Under the pieces are notes generated by a model. The model did no database searches. It was given only the letters and a program-made list of their open reading frames with translations, and was not told where the DNA came from. 15,065 nucleotides of DNA from contig CAMOTK010000023.1 in NCBI GenBank assembly GCA_946625715.1, positions 1 through 15,065 on the forward strand, given 5' to 3'. Below, piece after piece: positions 7,799 through 14,227 of this stretch. How positions within the stretch are numbered: the stretch's first letter is position 1; each line of letters begins with the position of its first letter. The stretch is from an uncultured Prevotella sp. (GTDB lineage Bacteria; Bacteroidota; Bacteroidia; Bacteroidales; Bacteroidaceae). Made by a program: the position numbers and the translations under genes.

Positions 7799-9292
7799 TT
7801 ATTGAAGCCATCTGGGATCGCCGATTGTGCTCGAAATAGGTCCATTGGCCTTAAAGTTCACGCCGCCGTTGGGAGCATTCAAATCAAGGGGCTTCAGCAT
7901 GCTATTGAGTTTATCTGCATTATCATTACAACCGAAAGCATCTTCTTCAGTAGCGCAACGCGTTTTGTCAGTATCATCAACTTTGTTTTTAATACCCCAA
8001 ACGGTATTTGTCGCAATATTAACATTTAAAGTATTATTACCCTGAATAAACTTCTGTAAACGCCATGTGTCGTAACAAATGTTGTTGTTGAAAGTAATGG
8101 TATAAGAAGCAGCATTAGGTGTGTTGTTACCAAACTCCTTGTCCGACATCGTCTTCACAAAGGTGTTGTCGGTCAGCGTGCAGCTACCGGTAGCGGTGCT
8201 GAAGATCTTGCCGAGGTCCTTGTTCTGGAAACGGATAACACGGTTCTTGGAATTGTCCTTAATGTTGTAGAGTGTGCTCTCCTTGATAGTAATATTGCGC
8301 ACAGAGCCATACCAAGTGTGGTCGGTGCCACCCTTCGGATAGACTGCCTTGTTGTTGATAGCGCAGATAATAGCGGCATCGCCATACTTGGTGCCATCGT
8401 TGTCGAGCTGAACAATACAGTTGACTATGCGAACGTCTTCAACAGCCCAAGGATAAGAACCCGTGAAGAACAGGCAAGCCTTGACATTCTTGAACCAGCA
8501 GTCTTCTATAATGACGGGGTCAACGAGATGATAAGCCTTGTCCGATTCTGCCTTCTGAGCGTCGGTTGGGTCATTGGTGAGTTCTACAACGCCCTTGCTG
8601 TCTTGCTCTGTGCAGTCGAAGTTAATCCACTTTATCTTCAAGCCGGCACCAGTGCGGATAACACCGTCGACGCCAAACTTCACGATAGGATGGTTGAGCT
8701 TGTTGCCGCGGAAAGTCACCTTGTGCTGACCAAAGTCGATTTCTTCGTTAATCTCGTAATTGGCACCGGCCAATTCGAAGGCCTGCTCGTCTTCAGTGTC
8801 CTTGATGTTTGCCTTCACAAACGCAACGATGTCCGCGTCGGCAGGAATCACCTGAGCTTCAATCATGGTGCTGTAGGCAAATACCGTAGCATTTTCTGGT
8901 GCAGTGTTGTGCAGCTTGTCGTTGGCAAGTGTCTGCACCGTGATTTGATACTTCGTGTCTTCAGCCTTTGGGAAGAGGAAGAAGCACTTGTCGGTGGTAG
9001 TCTCCTTAACAACAGGAACGGGCGTTGCGCCGTCCACATTGTCAACCTTGTAGGAGTAACCACCGGCACCTTCTACAACATCCCACTTCACCTGGATGCT
9101 CTCACTACCGTCGGCATTGACCACAGTGGTGAAATTGGCCTTAGTGAGTTCGGGAGATGCAAGCTGAGTACCCGTCACCTTACTGGTGAAGGTCTCGTCG
9201 TCGTCGAATCCTTTCGAGCAAGAAGACATCGTGGCCAGAGCCATGCAGCCTCCCAAGCAAAGGATTGCAACTTTAGTCATCTTTTTTCTCAT
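7799..9292 (-). CDS. Surface lipoprotein with FN3-like and right-handed beta-helix domains (DUF4957/DUF5123-like)
   Basis: The 497-residue protein starts with a lipoprotein signal ending M-S-S-C25, followed by CSKGFDDDE, an acidic stretch typical of surface-exported lipoproteins. Residues about 43-145 look like a fibronectin-type-III-like domain (IQVKWDVVEGAGGYSYKVD, 66-84). Residues about 150-430 consist of short repeated strands such as IIEDCWFKNV, VRIVNCIVQ, ITIKESTLYNI and YTITFNNNICYDTW, the pattern of a right-handed parallel beta-helix. The tail SSTIGDPRWLQ is one I associate with DUF4957/DUF5123 proteins, which in characterised Bacteroides loci are linked to pectin use. No catalytic residues could be identified, so binding is more likely than cleavage. 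It is first in the operon, ahead of susC and susD. M5 is an alternative start. The domain assignment is from recognition, not from a search. Confidence 0.8.
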   Translation of the reverse strand: MRKKMTKVAILCLGGCMALATMSSCSKGFDDDETFTSKVTGTQLASPELTKANFTTVVNADGSESIQVKWDVVEGAGGYSYKVDNVDGATPVPVVKETTTDKCFFLFPKAEDTKYQITVQTLANDKLHNTAPENATVFAYSTMIEAQVIPADADIVAFVKANIKDTEDEQAFELAGANYEINEEIDFGQHKVTFRGNKLNHPIVKFGVDGVIRTGAGLKIKWINFDCTEQDSKGVVELTNDPTDAQKAESDKAYHLVDPVIIEDCWFKNVKACLFFTGSYPWAVEDVRIVNCIVQLDNDGTKYGDAAIICAINNKAVYPKGGTDHTWYGSVRNITIKESTLYNIKDNSKNRVIRFQNKDLGKIFSTATGSCTLTDNTFVKTMSDKEFGNNTPNAASYTITFNNNICYDTWRLQKFIQGNNTLNVNIATNTVWGIKNKVDDTDKTRCATEEDAFGCNDNADKLNSMLKPLDLNAPNGGVNFKANGPISSTIGDPRWLQ

Positions 9293-9395
9293 AAGTTGTT
9301 TTTTGGTTTAAGTTAATAAATTTTGTAAGTTTTGTTTGATTTGTTTCTTTAGTTTTCTAATTTTTCGGTTTTTTATTTAATCTTTTTAAAGACGC
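9293..9395 (-). promoter_or_regulatory. A-rich, G-poor leader of the glycan-uptake operon
   Basis: On the minus strand this stretch before the lipoprotein ATG is almost free of G and dominated by A (for example AAACAAATCAAAC), a composition often seen in Bacteroidota leaders that lack a Shine-Dalgarno sequence. I found no TAnnTTTG promoter box here, which suggests a regulated, activator-dependent promoter at or upstream of the palindrome at 9396-9412. The exact start of transcription cannot be placed. Confidence 0.4.
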
Positions 9396-9412
9396 ACATA
9401 TTTTAAATATGT
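9396..9412. promoter_or_regulatory. Perfect 8-bp-arm palindrome, candidate operator
   Basis: ACATATTT-t-AAATATGT is an inverted repeat with perfect 8-base arms around one central base, 104-120 bases upstream of the first gene of the glycan-uptake operon. Symmetry, size and position fit a dimeric regulator site. An AT-rich palindrome can arise by chance, so function is inferred. Confidence 0.35.
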
Positions 9413-9439
9413 CATCATTCAGCGAAAACTTTTTTAAAA

Positions 9440-9458
9440 CTTCTCAGAAGCTCATGAG
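9440..9458. repeat. Two adjacent short palindromes
   Basis: CTTCT-c-AGAAG (9440-9450) is directly followed by the perfect palindrome CTCATGAG (9451-9458). On the minus strand they precede an A/T-rich run (AAGTTTTAAAAAAGTTTT). They could form a weak stem-loop or bind a protein; nothing further can be said from the sequence. Confidence 0.3.
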
Positions 9459-9507
9459 TTATAGCCTCAAGAGAAACACCCTCCCAGAAATTTTGCAAAA
9501 AAAAGGC

Positions 9508-9597
9508 AAAGTGTCATATTTTCCTCGGAAACGCCTTTCTACAAAGGGTTTAAGACGCATGACCCTTTTTTCAAAAGTGTCATAAAGTGTCATGCGT
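9508..9597. repeat. Repeats of AAAGTGTCAT with an overlapping hairpin
   Basis: AAAGTGTCAT occurs three times on the plus strand: at 9508-9517, and twice in perfect tandem at 9574-9583 and 9584-9593. An imperfect inverted copy, ATGACCCTTT, lies at 9559-9568. ACGCATGAC (9555-9563) pairs perfectly with GTCATGCGT (9589-9597), and ATGAC-c-CTTTT with AAAAG-t-GTCAT gives a competing shorter hairpin inside it. The region is non-coding and lies between two minus-strand genes. It may be a repeat family or a transcription-control structure. Confidence 0.55.
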
Positions 9598-9610
9598 TTC
9601 GGAGCAATAA

Positions 9611-9701
9611 AAAGTAAAACAAGTTGTTTTACTATCGCTTGCTTACGCCTGTAGATGGGCAAAGCGCCGTTTTTCGTCGGTAAAACAACTTGTTTTACTT
9701 T
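9611..9701. repeat. 91-bp element bounded by 22-bp perfect inverted repeats (MITE- or REP-like)
   Basis: Positions 9611-9632 are the exact reverse complement of 9680-9701. Each end is itself a palindrome: GTAAAACAAgTTGTTTTAC at 9614-9632 and the same with a central C at 9680-9698. Inside, CGCTTGC (9636-9642) can pair with GC-a-AAGCG (9659-9666, one bulged A), so the element can fold into one long hairpin. No transposase and no obvious target-site duplication are visible. It lies 48 bases after the lytic transglycosylase stop codon. Possible roles are a non-autonomous mobile element, an extragenic palindrome or a transcript-end structure. Confidence 0.65.
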
Positions 9702-9749
9702 CATGTTAATCGTTCCGTCAGTTGCGTATTCAGAAGACATCGGGTTGGT

Positions 9750-10856
9750 CTATTGGAACTTCTGTCTGTGTTTCTGGTTTTGTGCCTTTTGGGGGGTGAA
9801 ATTCAGTCCGCCCGAAGGTCCTTTTACCCCACGATACTGCTGATAGCGCTGGCGTATTTTCCGCACATAATCGACCGTTTCAGAGCCGCGCATGTAACCA
9901 TTTTTTACTAACGGGTCCTGATAATATTGCGGTTCGCTGAGCCGCAGCACGTAGGGTGCCACCTCTACCCAACGACGTTCGTTCTTACCGTCGCGACGCG
10001 CCAAAGCCATCGCGTCGCGAATGTGATAACAGCCTCCGTTGTAACTGGCCAAGACGAAGTTCTGTCGCTCGTGTTTCGGAATGTCTGAGAAGGTGTTTTC
10101 CAGCTTCGCAATAAACTTTACCGCGCCGGCTATATTCTGCTGTGGCTCAAACAGTTTCTCTGCCGGCACCCCAATCGTGCTGGCCGTGCTCGGCATGATT
10201 TGCATCAGACCTTTCGCGCCGGCAAAAGAGACGGCCAGAGGGTCGAAGCACGACTCCTGATAACACTGAGCAGCCAACAGGCGCCAATCCCAATGGATTT
10301 CGCGGGCATACTGCACAAACAAGCCGTCGTAGCGCGAGATGACCCCACCCTGCCGATTGAGCATTGGCGAAAAGACACGCCGCCTGACGCCACCAGTTGC
10401 GAGTAGGCGCTTCTCTTCCTTGCCGATTTCTGCCAGTCGACGAGGCGAATACCAGGCTTTGAAGGCCTTTGCCAACGCGGGTTTGTCGCCACTGATGTAG
10501 ATGGTGTCGCGTGTGGCCGTCAGGTCGGGGTCGTCGTCAATGAGTCGCTGGCGCATCTCGGTGGTGTCGCGACAGATGTCGACGCGCAGTCGAACACCCA
10601 GATGGTCGGCAAAGCGCTGAGCAACGAGATAGCGCAAGCCCAATTGTTGTCCGCGATAGTCGTAATAGGTGGCAGGTCCGCGCAGCGTGAGCAGAATCAT
10701 TTCGCCCGCCTGCTGAATGTCGGAAAGGTCGAAGTCGTCAGACGTTGGAATGCTGTCTAACACCTCGCCCCAAGGAGTGGTGATGGGCTCTTCGCGCTGA
10801 CCGCTACACGCCGCCAACGCCATGAAAAGCAGCATATATATACTTTTTCCTTTCAC
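9750..10856 (-). CDS. MltF-like membrane-bound lytic murein transglycosylase
   Basis: The 368-residue lipoprotein has the signal MKGKSIYMLLFMALAAC with the lipobox L-A-A-C17. The C-terminal half (about 170-340) is a goose-type lysozyme/SLT transglycosylase domain. It shows CYQESCFDP with the predicted catalytic Glu201, GLMQIMP (216-222), ASYNGG (270-275) and YMRGSETVDYV (321-331). Such enzymes cleave peptidoglycan glycan strands to form 1,6-anhydro ends during cell-wall remodelling. The N-terminal part (about 50-140) resembles only one lobe of the solute-binding-protein-like domain of MltF (GPATYYDYRGQQLGLRYLVA; FADHLGVRLRV), and the second lobe appears absent. The last 20 residues are a basic, low-complexity tail. 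The gene is divergent from hisG, with its own promoter, and no functional link to neighbours is evident. Confidence 0.9.
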   Translation of the reverse strand: MKGKSIYMLLFMALAACSGQREEPITTPWGEVLDSIPTSDDFDLSDIQQAGEMILLTLRGPATYYDYRGQQLGLRYLVAQRFADHLGVRLRVDICRDTTEMRQRLIDDDPDLTATRDTIYISGDKPALAKAFKAWYSPRRLAEIGKEEKRLLATGGVRRRVFSPMLNRQGGVISRYDGLFVQYAREIHWDWRLLAAQCYQESCFDPLAVSFAGAKGLMQIMPSTASTIGVPAEKLFEPQQNIAGAVKFIAKLENTFSDIPKHERQNFVLASYNGGCYHIRDAMALARRDGKNERRWVEVAPYVLRLSEPQYYQDPLVKNGYMRGSETVDYVRKIRQRYQQYRGVKGPSGGLNFTPQKAQNQKHRQKFQ

Positions 10857-10875
10857 TTCGATAGGTTTTTCGGTG

Positions 10876-10905
10876 CAAAAATACGCATTTTATTGCACAA
10901 TCAAG
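10876..10905 (-). promoter_or_regulatory. Promoter for the lytic transglycosylase gene
   Basis: On the minus strand TATTTTTG (10883-10876) fits TAnnTTTG, with CTTG (10905-10902) 18 bases upstream. Transcription would start near 10869, only about 13 bases before the ATG at 10856. The site overlaps the divergent hisG promoter. Confidence 0.6.
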
Positions 10906-10923
10906 AATCTTTTCGTAAATTTG
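10893..10923 (+). promoter_or_regulatory. Promoter of the hisGDC operon
   Basis: TTG (10893-10895, within ATTG) is followed after exactly 20 bases by TAAATTTG (10916-10923), an excellent Bacteroidota match. The implied leader is only about 35 bases before the hisG ATG, too short to hold a histidine-rich leader peptide or T-box, so attenuation control is unlikely. Confidence 0.72.
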
Positions 10924-10965
10924 CAACGATTTTTAAGTAAGTATATCAGAATATAGAAGAAAAAG

Positions 10966-11817
10966 ATGTTAAGAATTGCCGTACAATCTAAAGGTCGTCT
11001 GTTCGACGACACGATGAATCTGCTGGCCGAGGCAGACATTAAAATCAGTGCTTCGAAGCGAACGCTGCTCATCCAGTCAAGCAATTTCCCGCTGGAAGTG
11101 CTCTATCTGCGCGACGACGATATTCCGCAGAGCGTAGCTTCCGGTGTGGCCGACATTGGCGTGGTGGGCGAAAACGAGTTCTTGGAGCGCGACGAGGACG
11201 CCGATATCATCTCGCGCTTAGGCTTCTCCAAGTGCCGCCTGTCGCTGGCCATTCCGAAGGAAACCGACTATCATGGTGTGGAGTGGTTCAACGGAAAGAA
11301 GATTGCCACGTCCTATCCGCATATCCTGCAGCGCTTTCTCAACGACCATCATATTACGGCAAAGATTCATGTCATCACGGGAAGCGTGGAGATTAGTCCT
11401 GGAATAGGCTTGGCCGACGGTATCTTCGACATCGTCAGCAGTGGTTCGACGCTCATCAGCAACAATCTGCATGAGGTGGAGGTCGTGATGAAGAGCGAGG
11501 CGCTGCTCATTGGCAACAAGGACATGAGTGCCGAAAAGCGGGCGCTGCTCGAGCAGTTGCTGTTCCGCTTTAAGGCCGTGAAGGACGCCGAGGACAAGAA
11601 ATATGTGCGCATGAACGCGCCCAAAGCCCGTCTGCAGGAGATAATCGATGTGCTGCCGGGCCTGAAGAGTCCTACGATTATTCCCTTGGCCGACGATGCG
11701 TGGTGCAGCGTTCACACGGTGCTCGACGAGAAGCGCTTTTGGGAGATTATTGGTAAACTGAAGGAAATGGGGGCACAGGGTATCCTTGTGACGCCGATTG
11801 AGAAGATGATTATATGA
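10966..11817 (+). CDS. hisG: ATP phosphoribosyltransferase, long (regulated) form
   Basis: This enzyme condenses ATP with PRPP to phosphoribosyl-ATP, the first committed step of histidine synthesis in the cytoplasm. At 283 residues it is the long form: two catalytic lobes plus a C-terminal ACT-like domain that normally mediates feedback inhibition by histidine, so no HisZ partner is needed. Motifs include SKGRL (8-12), VADIGVVGENEF (61-72), the PRPP-binding loop GIGLADGIFDIVSSGSTL (146-163) and the regulatory domain from about 211 (KYVRMNAPKARLQEIIDVLP). The ATG at 10966 gives the conserved start MLRIAVQSKGRL. Its TGA overlaps the hisD ATG (ATGA), indicating translational coupling. Confidence 0.97.
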   Translation: MLRIAVQSKGRLFDDTMNLLAEADIKISASKRTLLIQSSNFPLEVLYLRDDDIPQSVASGVADIGVVGENEFLERDEDADIISRLGFSKCRLSLAIPKETDYHGVEWFNGKKIATSYPHILQRFLNDHHITAKIHVITGSVEISPGIGLADGIFDIVSSGSTLISNNLHEVEVVMKSEALLIGNKDMSAEKRALLEQLLFRFKAVKDAEDKKYVRMNAPKARLQEIIDVLPGLKSPTIIPLADDAWCSVHTVLDEKRFWEIIGKLKEMGAQGILVTPIEKMII

Positions 11818-13106
11818 GAATATATAGATTTCCGGAGAAACAGGCGTGGAGCGAGATTGTGGCGCGTCCGCACTTGGATGTGTCGCAGCTCAATGCTACG
11901 GTTGCCAGCGTGCTGGCCGATGTGAAGGCACGGGGCGACGAGGCGGTGAAAGCCTATGAAGAGAAGTTCGACCACGCTGTTTTGACAGCCTTGGCCGTCA
12001 CCGACGAAGAAATCAGCGAAGCCGAACAGCTGGTTTCCGACGACTTGAAAGCAGCTATCCGTCTGGCACATCACAACATCAAGGTGTTCCACGAGTCGCA
12101 ACGCTTCGTCGGGCAGCATGTGGAGACGCAGCCGGGTGTGGTATGCTGGCAAAAGAGCGTGCCCATCGAGCGTGTAGGCCTCTATATTCCGGGCGGCACT
12201 GCCCCACTCTTCTCTACCGTACTCATGTTGGCTACGCCTGCAAAGATTGCGGGTTGCAAGGAGATTGTGCTGTGCACGCCGCCAAATGCCGAAGGCCGCG
12301 TGAACCCCGCCATTCTCGTAGCCGCCAAAACGGCCGGCGTGAGCAAGATATTCAAGGCTGGCGGCGTGCAAGCCATCGGCGCAATGGCCTACGGAACGGA
12401 ATCGGTGCCCAAGGTCTACAAGATTTTCGGTCCGGGCAACCAGTATGTGATGGCGGCCAAGCAGCAAGTGAGTCTGCACGATGTGGCCATCGATATGCCG
12501 GCCGGTCCGTCGGAAGTGTGTGTCGTTGCCGACGAAACGGCCAACGCCGAGTTTGTAGCAGCCGACTTGTTATCGCAAGCAGAGCACGGCATCGACTCGC
12601 AGGTGATACTCATCACCACCAGCGAAACCATGCTTCAGCAGGTGCAAAACGAGGTTGACCGACAACTTGAACTGTTGCCACGTAAGGCAATGGCAGCCAA
12701 GACGTTAGAGAATAGTCAGTTTGTGCTCTTAAAGTCGGCTGAAGAGATGATGGCACTGGCCAATCTCTATGCGCCCGAACACCTGATTATTCAGACAAAA
12801 GACTACGAGCAGCTGGCCGAACAGGTGGTCAATGCTGGCAGCGTGTTCTTAGGAAAATATGCTTGTGAGAGTGCCGGCGACTATGCCAGCGGCACCAACC
12901 ACACACTGCCCACTCACGGCTATGCAACTGCCTATAGCGGCGTCAATCTGGACAGTTACCAGCGCAAAGTGACGTTCCAGCATCTGACGGAAGAAGGCAT
13001 CAGAAACATCGGACACGCCGTGGAACTGATGGCCGAAGCCGAACAGCTCGACGCCCACAAGCGGGCAATGACTGTGAGAATGAGAGAGTTGAACATTGAA
13101 AAGTGA
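11814..13106 (+). CDS. hisD: Histidinol dehydrogenase
   Basis: This zinc-dependent enzyme oxidises L-histidinol to L-histidine in two NAD-dependent steps, the end of the pathway. The 430 residues match the usual length. Visible are [19 protein letters not shown] (121-139), [16 protein letters not shown] (180-195), [10 protein letters not shown] (203-212) and MPAGPSE (228-234). The predicted zinc ligands are Gln255 and His258 ([10 protein letters not shown]), Asp356 ([14 protein letters not shown]) and His415 near the C-terminus. The catalytic Glu322-His323 pair lies in YAPEHLI. All expected residues are present, so it should be active. The start overlaps the hisG stop by four bases, and the end overlaps a possible GTG start of hisC. 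Confidence 0.97.
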   Translation: MRIYRFPEKQAWSEIVARPHLDVSQLNATVASVLADVKARGDEAVKAYEEKFDHAVLTALAVTDEEISEAEQLVSDDLKAAIRLAHHNIKVFHESQRFVGQHVETQPGVVCWQKSVPIERVGLYIPGGTAPLFSTVLMLATPAKIAGCKEIVLCTPPNAEGRVNPAILVAAKTAGVSKIFKAGGVQAIGAMAYGTESVPKVYKIFGPGNQYVMAAKQQVSLHDVAIDMPAGPSEVCVVADETANAEFVAADLLSQAEHGIDSQVILITTSETMLQQVQNEVDRQLELLPRKAMAAKTLENSQFVLLKSAEEMMALANLYAPEHLIIQTKDYEQLAEQVVNAGSVFLGKYACESAGDYASGTNHTLPTHGYATAYSGVNLDSYQRKVTFQHLTEEGIRNIGHAVELMAEAEQLDAHKRAMTVRMRELNIEK

Positions 13107-13111
13107 GCATT

Positions 13112-14149
13112 ATGAAATCGCTTGAAGAACTGACAAGACCCAACATCTGGACGCTGGCACCCTATAGCAGCGCCCGAAACGAATATGCCGGACGCGAAGC
13201 CCGCGTGTTTCTCGATGCCAACGAGAATCCCTACAATGCACCGTATAATCGCTATCCCGACCCGCTCCAGCTGGAACTGAAGAAGCAGTTGTCGAAAATA
13301 AAAGGGGTGCCCGCCGAGAACATCTTTCTCGGCAACGGCAGCGACGAGGCCATCGACCTGCCCTATCGCTGTTTTGCCCAGCCGGGCGTCGACAATGTGG
13401 TGGCCATTGAGCCCACATACGGCATGTATAAGGTGTGTGCCGACATCAACGACGTAGCGTATCGCCCGGTGCTGCTCGACGAGAACTTCCAGATGAAGGC
13501 CGACGACCTCTTGGCTGCCTGCGATGCGCATACGAAGATGATTTGGATTTGTTCGCCCAACAACCCCACGGGCAACAACCTCAACCGCGAGGAGATAGAG
13601 CGGGTGTTGCAGCAGTTCGACGGTTTGGTGATTGTCGACGAGGCCTATGCCGACTTCACGCCGCAGCGCTCGTTCCGCTTCGACTTGCCCAAATATCCCA
13701 ACCTCATCGTGCTGCAAACCATGAGCAAGGCGTGGGGCTGCGCGGCCATTCGTCTCGGTATGGCTTTTGCCAGCAAGGAGATTATTGACATATATAATAA
13801 GGTGAAGTATCCCTACAACGTCAATCTGCTCACGCAGCAACAGGCACTTGAGGCACTGAAAGACCCGTTCGAGGTAGATAAGTGGGTGAAAATCCTGCTG
13901 CAAGAGCGCTACCGCATGATGGAAGCCTTCGCCGTGCTGCCCATCTGCGAGAAAATCTATCACTCGGATGCCAACTTCTTCTTGGCCAAGATGACCGACG
14001 CGCAGCGCATCTACGACTATTTGGTCGACTGCGGGGTGATTGTCCGCAATCGCACGAAGGTGCAGTTGTGCCATAACTGTCTGCGCATTACGGTGGGCAC
14101 GAAGAACGAAAATGCAGAGCTAATTGCCGCTTTAAGACAATATACGTAA
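13112..14149 (+). CDS. hisC: Histidinol-phosphate aminotransferase
   Basis: This PLP enzyme transaminates imidazole-acetol phosphate with glutamate to give histidinol phosphate. I use the ATG at 13112 (345 residues, [13 protein letters not shown]), which fits the conserved family start. A GTG at 13103 overlapping the hisD stop would add three residues (MSI) and cannot be excluded. Fold-type I motifs are [18 protein letters not shown] (34-51), [10 protein letters not shown] (73-82), SPNNPTGN (148-155), VDEAYADF (175-182) with PLP-binding Asp176, and [12 protein letters not shown] (205-216) with Schiff-base Lys206. The C-terminal Arg of LRITVG (324-329) should bind the substrate phosphate or carboxylate. 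It is the third his gene, and hisB does not follow. Confidence 0.96.
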   Translation: MKSLEELTRPNIWTLAPYSSARNEYAGREARVFLDANENPYNAPYNRYPDPLQLELKKQLSKIKGVPAENIFLGNGSDEAIDLPYRCFAQPGVDNVVAIEPTYGMYKVCADINDVAYRPVLLDENFQMKADDLLAACDAHTKMIWICSPNNPTGNNLNREEIERVLQQFDGLVIVDEAYADFTPQRSFRFDLPKYPNLIVLQTMSKAWGCAAIRLGMAFASKEIIDIYNKVKYPYNVNLLTQQQALEALKDPFEVDKWVKILLQERYRMMEAFAVLPICEKIYHSDANFFLAKMTDAQRIYDYLVDCGVIVRNRTKVQLCHNCLRITVGTKNENAELIAALRQYT

Positions 14150-14164
14150 AGAAAATCAAAACGA

Positions 14165-14199
14165 ATTGTGCGAAATGTCATTTTTTTGACGTACCTTTG
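14165..14199 (+). promoter_or_regulatory. Promoter for serS
   Basis: TACCTTTG (14192-14199) matches TAnnTTTG exactly. ATTG (14165-14168) lies 23 bases upstream, slightly beyond the usual 19-21 spacing. The predicted start near 14206 leaves a leader of about 22 bases before the serS ATG. No strong terminator lies between hisC and this site; only a 4-bp GTCA/TGAC stem around a run of Ts is visible at 14177-14190. Confidence 0.68.
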
Positions 14200-14227
14200 C
14201 ACGCTGAAATCATAAACAACAACAGAT

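Noticed and set aside
9459..9740. A 93-codon open frame on the minus strand in the repeat-rich intergenic region
   Set aside because: It runs through both inverted repeats and the AAAGTGTCAT repeats, so its sequence is dictated by repeats (KQVVLP and KQLVLL arise from the palindromes). It has no recognisable domain, promoter or signal.
2101..9749. A sensor/regulator (hybrid two-component protein, ECF sigma/anti-sigma pair) or polysaccharide-degrading enzyme for the glycan locus
   Set aside because: No open frame with such domains occurs on either strand, and the SusC-like protein lacks the N-terminal STN domain that would imply an anti-sigma partner.
13103..13111. GTG start for hisC overlapping the hisD stop codon
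   Set aside because: The ATG nine bases later gives the conserved beginning of the family and is the stronger start codon. The GTG remains possible and changes only three residues.
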